DNA from: Agelaius tricolor
Taxonomy: Eukaryota; Chordata; Aves; Passeriformes; Icteridae
Assembly (NCBI GenBank): GCA_023055355.1
Contig: JALJCS010000054.1
Span: forward strand, 868,001-932,000
DNA length: 64,000 nucleotides
Direction: 5' to 3'
In this document: in pieces, positions 10,501-19,500 of the stretch
How the letters are laid out: the number at the start of each line of letters is the position of its first letter
Position numbering within the stretch: the stretch's first letter is position 1
Position numbers and translations under genes: made by a program
Notes under the pieces: model-generated
The model's database searches: none
Told to the model about the DNA's origin: nothing
The model's input: only the letters and a program-made list of their open reading frames with translations

Positions 10501-13500
10501 GCCCCATGTCCCGCTGGCCTGGCACTGGTAGGAGCCGGCGTCGGCGCTGGACACGGGGCTGAGGACGAAGGAGCCGGACGGTCCCTCCCAAAGCCACCTC
10601 CCGTCGCGGTACCACGTGTAGTTGACACCTTTGTCCCCCCAGGCGGTGGCCGAGCAGCTCATGGTGGCCTTGGTGCCCTCGGGCACTTCCTGCGAGGGCT
10701 CCACCGTCAGCGTGACCCCTGAGGAGCGACATTGGGGGGCTCCAGGAATGCCCGGCGAGCTCCCACGGGGACAACCCCGCTCCTTGGCCACTCGGGGACG
10801 CCTCACCTGGCACCTGCAGCCGCAGGGACGCGGTGGCCGAGCCGCGGCTGTTGGTGGCCGAGCACAGGTAGAGCCCCGCGTCGCCCGGCTCCAGCCCCGC
10901 CATCCGCACCCGCAGCGACGTGGGGGTGGCCCGCACCTCGAAGCGGGGGTCAGAGGGCCCGAGGCTGGTGGCCAGGGGCGGGTGGCCCTGTCCCCTGCTC
11001 ACGGCGATGTCCGGCGGGGGGACACCGTCGGCCGAGCACAGCAGCACCGCCTGCCGCCCCCCGCGGGGCTCCACCAGCGCCACAAAGCTGGGCTCCTGCG
11101 GGGCATCTGCGGCGACAAGGACAGCGCTGCGTGTCCCCCCCACGCCCCGCCGGGCGACGAGGAGGCCACCCCCGAGCGGGGGCTGCGCTGTCGCCGCGTG
11201 TCGCGGGGTGGCGACACAAGACCGGGCAGCGATGTCCCCGCGGGGGTGGCGCGTCCTGCTGTCCCCTCCCGCCCTCCCGGAGGTGTCGCCCCCCACTCAC
11301 AGAGCACGGCGAGGGCCACGGGCGGGGCGCGGCGCCCCCGGCCCGCCCGGCAGCCGTAGAGCCCCGCGTCGGAGCGGTGGCCGCGGAGCGCCAGCGAGGG
11401 CTCGGGTCCCTCTGTCACCCACCGCCCGTTCTTGAACCACGTGTAGAGGGTCCCCGGCTGCGCCTGAGGGGCCTGGCACGTCAGGGTCACCTCTGTCCCC
11501 TCCGCCACCTCGGCCGAGGGTCGCACCAGCACCCTGGTGGCTGCGGGGAGCGGGTTTTGGTCACCTTTTCCCTTCGAAGCCTTCAGCCCCAAATTGGTGT
11601 CCCNNNNNNNNNNNNNNNNNNNNNNNNNNNNNNNNNNNNNNNNNNNNNNNNNNNNNNNNNNNNNNNNNNNNNNNNNNNNNNNNNNNNNNNNNNNNNNNNN
11701 NNNTCCTTGTACCAGGAGTAGACGGTGTCACCCGGTGGCTCTCCGGCCACCTGGCACAGCAGGGACACGTTGTCACCTTCCAGCACCTCCGAGGACGGTG
11801 AGATCAGGACTCGGGTGGCTGGAGCGGGGACAGTGCCAGCTCAGAGGGGACAGGGCAGAGCTCGGCACTGCCGGTGTCCCCTCGTCACTTCCATAACCTG
11901 TGGGGCGCGATATTCCCACTCTGTCCAAGGATTTGGGACAGCTCCCGTGTGATATTGGTGCTCGCTGTCCCCTTAGGGTGTCCCCAACTCCTCCTGGAGA
12001 TGCCCAGGGCTGAGGTGGTGGAATATGGGCAGGGGGTGGCACTGGGTGGGAGGGGGTGTGGTGGCACTGGCAGGGATCTGGTGGCATTAGGAGGGCAGAC
12101 ATGAAGTCATTCCCATGGGATGGACCCCTCTGATGCCTGGGTGGGATCTGGTGGCACTGGGAGGGATCTGGTGGCATTTGGAGTGCAGACACATGGTCAT
12201 TCCCATGGGATGGGCTGTTTTAATCCCTGGGTGGGATCTGGTGGCACTGGGAGGGATCAGGTGGCACTGGGAGTGCAGACATTGTCATTCCCATGGGATG
12301 GGCTGTTTTAATCCCTGGGTGGGATCTGGTGGCACTGGGAGGGATCTGGTGGCATTTGGAGTGCAGACACATGGTCATTCCCATGGGATGGACCCCTCTG
12401 ATCTCTGGGAAGGACCTGGTGGCACTGTGAGTGCAGACACATGGTCGTTCCCATGGGATGAGCCACTCTGGTCCCTGGGAGGGATCTGGTGGCACTGGGA
12501 GGGATCTGGTGGCACTGGGAGCACAGACCCATGGTCATCCCCGTGGGATGAGCCACCCTGACCCCCAAATCCCCGGCTCCCCACCTTGCACGCGCAGGTA
12601 GAGCCGTCGCTCCACGGAGCCGTGCGCGTTGGTGGCCGTGCACCGGTAGCTGCCATCATCTGCTGGTGTCACCTCCCGGATCTCCACCCGCAGTGAGTTG
12701 GGGACGGCGGAGACGGTGACCCGCGGGCTGCTCCCGCTGGTGCTGGTGGCCACCAGCTCCTGGTCACGGAGCAGGGCCAGCTGGGCCGGGGGGTTGCTGG
12801 CCACGGAGCACTGGAAGATGGCCAGGGAGCCCTGCTCGGCCTCCAGGAAAGCCGTCAGGAGAGGGTCCCGGGGGGGGTCTGCCGGGGGGAATGGGATGAG
12901 AGGCTGGGAATCACATCAGGAGAGGGGTCTTGGAGAGGGGTCACTGCTCTGGGGTTCTGGGAAAGGGTGGGAGGGAAGGGGAAGGGAAAGGGGAAAGGGG
13001 AAAGGGGAAAGGGAAAAGGGAAAAGGGGAAATGGGAAAGGGGAAAAGGGAAATGGGAAAGGGGAAAGGGGAAAGGGGAAAGGGGAAAGGGGAAAGGGGAA
13101 AGGGAAAAGGGGAAAGGGGGAAGGGGAAAGGGGAAGGGGGAAGGGGAAAGGGGAAAGGGGGAAGGGGGAAGGGGAGAGGGGAAAGGGGAAAAGGGAAAAA
13201 GGAAAAGGGAAGAGGGAAGAGAAAAGGGAAAGGAAAAGGAAAAAGGGGAAATTGAAAGGAAAAGGAGAAGAGAATGGGAAGCACAGACATGAGGTCATTC
13301 CCATGGGGAAATTGAAAGAGAAAGGGAAAGGAAAAAGGGGAGAAGGGGAGAAGGGGAAGGGGAACGGGGAAATTGAAAGAGAAAGGGAAAGGAAAAAGGG
13401 GAGAAGGGAAGAAGGGGAAGGGAAGGGGGAAGGGAAAAGGGGAAATTGAAAGAGGAAGGAAAAAGGGGAGAAGGGGAAGAGAAGGGAAAGAGAACAGGAA

Positions 13501-16500
13501 AGGGACGCACACAGCACATCCAGGAGGACGTCGGGAGAGCTCCGGCTGCCGCCCGCGGTGCTGGCCTGGCACCGGTAGAGCCCGGCGTCCCTGCTGAGCA
13601 CCGGCTGCAGCACCAGCGAGGTGGCCGAGCCCGTGGAGATCTGCTGCCTGTTGTGGTACCAGGTGATGTTGGGCACAGCTGGGGAGCCGCTGCTCAGGTG
13701 GCAGGTGAGGGTGGCATTGTCACCCTCCAGCACGTGGGGGGACGGGGACACGGTGACATTGGCAGCTGTGGGCAGGAGGAAATGGGGTGTGGTGTCAACA
13801 GTGGGGTGACAACCCCCCAAAGCCACCAAGGGACAGCGTGGCTACCCCAGAGGGCAAATTCCAACTGATCCCACAGCGCCATGGTGGGGACAGCTCTGAG
13901 CCTGGCAGTGCCACCAGCCCAGGGACGTCCCTTGTGTTTTGCTCTGTGTTCCTGTCACACAGAGCCAGGGAATCCCCACCAGGGGCTGGAATGTCATGGG
14001 AGAGCCACCATGTCTGGATTTCATGGACATACGACATTTCCATGTGGTGTTTCCACGTCCGGATTTCATGGAAATGTGACATTTCCATGTCTGGATTTTA
14101 CGGACATGTGACATTTCCTTGCGACATTTCCATGTGGTGTTTCCATATCTGGATTTCATGGACACGTGGCATTTCCATGTGACATTTCCATGTCTGGATC
14201 TCATGGACATGTGACATTTCCATTGGACATTTCCATGTCTGTATTTCATGGACATGTGACATTTCCATGCGACATTTCCATGTCTGGATTTTGTGGATAC
14301 GTGGCATTTCCATGTGGTATTTCCATGTCTGGATTTCATGGACGTGTGACATTTCCATGTGGCATTTCCATGTGATATTTCCATGTCTGGATTTTACGGA
14401 CACGTGGCATTTCCATGTTTGGATTTCATGGATGTAATATTTCCATGTGGTGTTTCCATGTGGCATTTCCATGTCTGGATTTCATGGACATGTTACATTT
14501 CCATGTGGTGTTTCCATGTGGCATTTCCATGTCTGGATTTCATGGACACGTGGCATTTCCATGTGACATTTCCATGTCTGGATCTCATGGACATGTGACA
14601 TTTCCATTGGACATTTCCATGTCTGTATTTCATGGACATGTGACATTTCCATGCGACATTTCCATGTCTGGATTTTGTGGATACGTGGCATTTCCATGTG
14701 GTATTTCCATGTCTGGATTTCATGGACGTGTGACATTTCCATGTGGCATTTCCATGTGATATTTCCATGTCTGGATTTTACGGACACGTGGCATTTCCAT
14801 GTTTGGATTTCATGGATGTAATATTTCCATGTGGCATTTCCATGTGACATTTCTGCTCCTCCTGCCACCATCTCCTGATCTTGCCTCCTTCCCCAGCATT
14901 CCCTTCCCACGCTCCCCTCCCTCAGAACATCCCCAGATGCCACAATCCTGTCCCCTGTCCCCTGTCCCCTGTCCCCTGTCCCCTGTCCCCACTCACTGTC
15001 AGCCTTGAAATCCACTGTGGCGCTGGCTCTTCCTTGGGAATTCCCAGCCTGGCACACGTAAATCCCCTCATCCTCCACCACCACATCCCGGATTTCCACC
15101 TTCAGGCTGTTGTAGGACCTGGTGACGTGGACCCTGGGACTGGTGGCTTGGGGACAGCCCTGGGTGCAGGCGATGGCATCGTCCCCTCTGCGGAGGGTGA
15201 GGTTGGACTCGGGGTCGCTCTCCACAGAGCACTGGATGATGCCCAGGTGCCCGCCCTGGCTCTGCAGGAACGAGCTCAGCACCGGCTGCCTCGGGGGGTC
15301 TGTGGGGGAAAACAGATCTGTGAGGTCGGGAAAACTCCCAGAATCCAAGGGATGGATGCTTCCAGCACCGCCTGATCATCCAGGCTGGATGGGGTTTGGA
15401 ATAATGTGGGACAGTGGAGGTGTCCCTGCCAAGGGGAGAGGGGTTGGAATAAGAATGGCTTTGAGGTCCCTTCCAACCCAATCCAGGGACAAAGCACCAC
15501 TGGATCCATTGGGGAAACCCTCAGAATCCAAGGGATTGATGCTCCCAGTGCTGCCTGGGAAACTCTTGAATCCACTTTGGACCTGGTCTAGTGGGAGGTG
15601 CCCGTGCCCATGGCAGAGGGGTCAGAACGAGATGGGTTTTGAGGACCCCTAGGCCCAAACCATTCGTGGTTCTTCAATCATTAAAATTCTTGGGAAGGTG
15701 GGAATGCTCCAAATTCCTCCTCCCCAGAACTCCCAGGTTTACCCGCCAAAGGGAATTTTTAATCTTCCCCACATTCCTGCCCCGAGAGCTCCTTGGCCGT
15801 GGCTGGTGGGGATGGGGGAAACCTCAGGGTGGGACCACCCCCAGCCCAGCCCCAGGACCCTTTGGAATTCCCACGGGACGCTCACAGAGCACTCGGAGCG
15901 GGACGGTCTCCGACGTGTCGCTGCCGTTCCTGCTCCGGACCTGGCACTGGAAGGCGCCGGCGTCGTCCCCGCGGACGGACGGGAATTCCAAGGTGGGGAA
16001 TGAGCTCTCCTGGAGCCTCCGGCCGTTCCTGTACCAGGTGTAGAGCGGCTCCTCCTCCGTGTCCCCTGTCCCCACGCAGGTCAGGGTGACCGCGGTCCCC
16101 TCTGTCACCTCGGCCGAGGGCTGGATCCGGAGCCCAGCAGCTGGAGGAGGGGTGGGAGAGGGATTTCAGGGAAGGAGGGAAATCCATCCCGTGGATCCAT
16201 CCAGCTACAATTCCCTGCTGGGCTTCCCTGAGTGCCCTCCCTCACCGTGGCTCTTTGGGGGGTGACATTCCCTGGGGACACTGCACAGGCCAATGGGGCC
16301 TTTCCTGACCCTTTCCTGCTTTTTCCAAGTGCCGGGTTCATCCAGGTGACGTTTTCCCAGGACAATCTCTGTCCCCTTTTCCCACTGGTTGGGCCTTGTC
16401 TGACTTCCAGCTCCCCACTGGGACACCCAAATCTGGGTTTGGTTTCTCTGGAATTGGGCCTTGAGGTCTCTTTTGGAGTTTTTTGGGATCCTAAATGATG

Positions 16501-19500
16501 TTCTTCTTGGACATGGATTTGGGGGGACTTTTCTCTCCTGCTGCCTCTGTCACCCCAAATTATCTAGACTCGGGGTTCAGGGGACAGTGACTGGTGGGAT
16601 TGGATGGGGCAGAAAAATTTGGATAAATTTACCGATTTTTGGCATTTTCTGAAACAAAACCCAGGAGCCTCTCCCTCTCCAAAAGCAGCTCTGACCCCAC
16701 ACAGCCCCCAGGACACTGATGTCCCCCAGCGCCACCACAGGGGTCCCCCAAACTCTGTAAACTGCACGTCCCCCCCAGTTTTGGGGGTTCACCATCTCCC
16801 CAAACCCAGGAGTGGCCGCGTCACCCGGGGACTCACCGCGGGCCACCAGGACCTTGGTGGCACTGGCGTTGCCATGGACGTTGCTGGCGGTGCAGCCGTA
16901 CTTCCCGCTGTCCCGGGGTCCTGCATCCCGGATTTCCAGCCGCAGGGAATTGCGGGAGGCGGTGACACCGAGCCGCTGGCCCAGGGTCACCTGTGCCCCG
17001 CTGGTGGCCAGCACGGCGCCATCATGGTCGATGGCCAGGGTGGCCGGAGGGTGGCTGTCCACGGTGCAGCGGACGATGACCAGCCGGCCACCCTGGGTCT
17101 CCTGGAAGAGCGTGAGGGTGGGAATTCGGGGTGGATCTGTGGGATGGGAGAGGATGCTGAGGTTGGGATGTCCTTGGTGGTGTGGTCGCAGGGAAAAATC
17201 CAAAAAGTGGCTTGAGTTGGAGGGGACATTAAATCCCAGCTGGTCGGTCCCAGTAGCCTAGGTGGCTCCAAGCTCCATCCAGCCTGGCCTTGGGGTGAGA
17301 AACGTCCCCCTACCCAACTTGGATGTCACAATCTGCTTGTCCTGTGTGTCACCAGGTCAGATTTACCTCCAAAATGGTCACAACCAACCCATGGCTGGGT
17401 TGTTTTCCCCTTGAAAACCTCCTGAGCTGTTCTTATCCCGCTGGATTCTCCATGAGAAACCTCCCCAGATCTTACGGAATGGAGGGGATTTTAGTGGGGG
17501 ATGCTGCCATGGACATGTCCCAAATGCCACTTAATGTCACCTTCACACCTGCCTCACAGCCAAAATTTGTTGTATTCCCATAAAATTCAACCAGCAGGGC
17601 TGACCCCCTTTATCTACCCTTGGGGGCGCTCAGGAAGAGGCTTTGCCATGAATTTTTCGGGGGGGGATTTCCTGGATCTTGCGGGGTTCGCACAGCCCCA
17701 TGTGGCAGGAGCTGGCGGCACTCACATGTGACGCTGAGGCTGATGGCCTGGGCCGTGTCACTGCCCTGGCTGTTGGTCACTTGGCAGGAGTAGTAGCCGG
17801 CGTCACCGGCGGCCACCGCGGGGAAGAGGAGGGTGTGGGCCGGGCCCTCCTTGAGCCAGGCGCTGTTCTTGAACCAGGTGTAGGTCAGCTCCTCGGGGTG
17901 TCCCTCCCGCCCGGGGACATCGCAGGACAAGGTGGTGGCCGTCCCCTCGAGCACCTCGGCTGCGGGGCTGGCCGAGATCTCTGCGGCTGAGGGAGAAGGG
18001 ACACGTTCAGGATGGCCCCGGGGACAGGAAAACAGATGCCCCATCCCAAATCCCCTGTTCCAGAGCCTGGGAGACGTTTGAAGCCCCAACAACAGAGCTG
18101 GGGGATGTTTGGGTTTGTCCCCTGCCACCAGCTGGGGACACCTGGCTTTAGAGCAAAGCCCCGAGGGCCAAGCTCATGGTGGGTGGGGAAGGGTCTTGCA
18201 CCTCTCAGGGTGGGATCGGGGGGGTTTTGGGAGGAGCACAGGGACCCATCTGGGGGGAGATGAGGGAGATGATCCCTGTGGGATTCCAGCTCAGGCAGGG
18301 AAGGATGGGATTTGTCTGTGATGATGGATCTGGTGGGAGGAGGAGACTCTTCCCTTCCTGTGGGGGTGGAATTCCCAGAGAAGCTGTGGCTGCTCCTGGA
18401 TCCCTGGAAGTGCCACAGGCCAGGCTGGACACGGCCTGGATCCACCTGGGATGGCAGGAAGTGCCCCAGCCCATGGCAGGGGTAGGAATGATCCCTAAGG
18501 TCCCTTCCCACCACGGCTCTGGATCTCCACAAGCTCCCAACCCCTTCCCAGCACTGCTCCCTGTCCTGGGCTGGAAATCCCTCCCTGTTTTCTGGGATCA
18601 CCAAGAGATGGGACACAGGTGTGGCGCAATGGGGCCACCACCCTCCTCCTGCATGGACACCCCAATTCCCAGACCTCCAGCAGCACCGGCCATCTCCCTC
18701 CCAGTCCGTGCCACCCCAGTGTGGGACACGCAGGATTTCCCACCCCGGCAGAGCTCCCTTGGCACTTACAGAACACGCGGAGGGTGACAGGGGGTGACAC
18801 CCCAGTGCCCAGGGCGTTCTGGGCCTCGCAGTGGTACCGCCCGTGGTCCTCACGGTGCACACCCGGCAGGGCCAGCACCCGCTCGGTGCCCACGGCCACC
18901 CCATCCTTGTACCAGTGGTACCCCGAGACCGGGGGGTGGCTGCTGCCAACCTCACAGCTCAGGGTCACCGTGTCACCCACGCCGATGTTCCCCGAGGAAG
19001 GGCTCAGCGACACCTGCGTGTCCTTGGGGGCGTCTGCGGGGGACACAGAGGGACGCGGTGGGCACAGGGCGCTGTCACCACCCCAGGGAGGTGCGTGACA
19101 GGAGGTGGCACCTAAGGGACAGATGTGGCCAGCCAGCAGGAAAGGGAGGGAGAAGCTGGAGGAAAAGGCTGCAGGGAAGGAGGGGGACGTGGCAGTGGTG
19201 GCCGTGACAGAGGTGTCCCCTGTCCCCACCGCACGTACGCCTGACCCGCAGTACCACCTCCGTGCTCGCCCTCTTGGGTCCGTCGGAAACCACGCAGAGC
19301 AGCTTCTTGGAATGGTCCTTCCAGGTGAAGGAGCTGGTCAGGGTCACCTGGTGGCTGACCCCGCTGGTGTCCAGCTGGACGTGGCTGGACACCTCGGACA
19401 CCTGGGGGTCGTAGCCCTCCCAGCGCAGGGCGGTGTCACCCCCGGGACAGAAGTAGGGCGTGGAGCACTCCAAGGTGGACCTCTGTCCCTCGGTCTGCTC

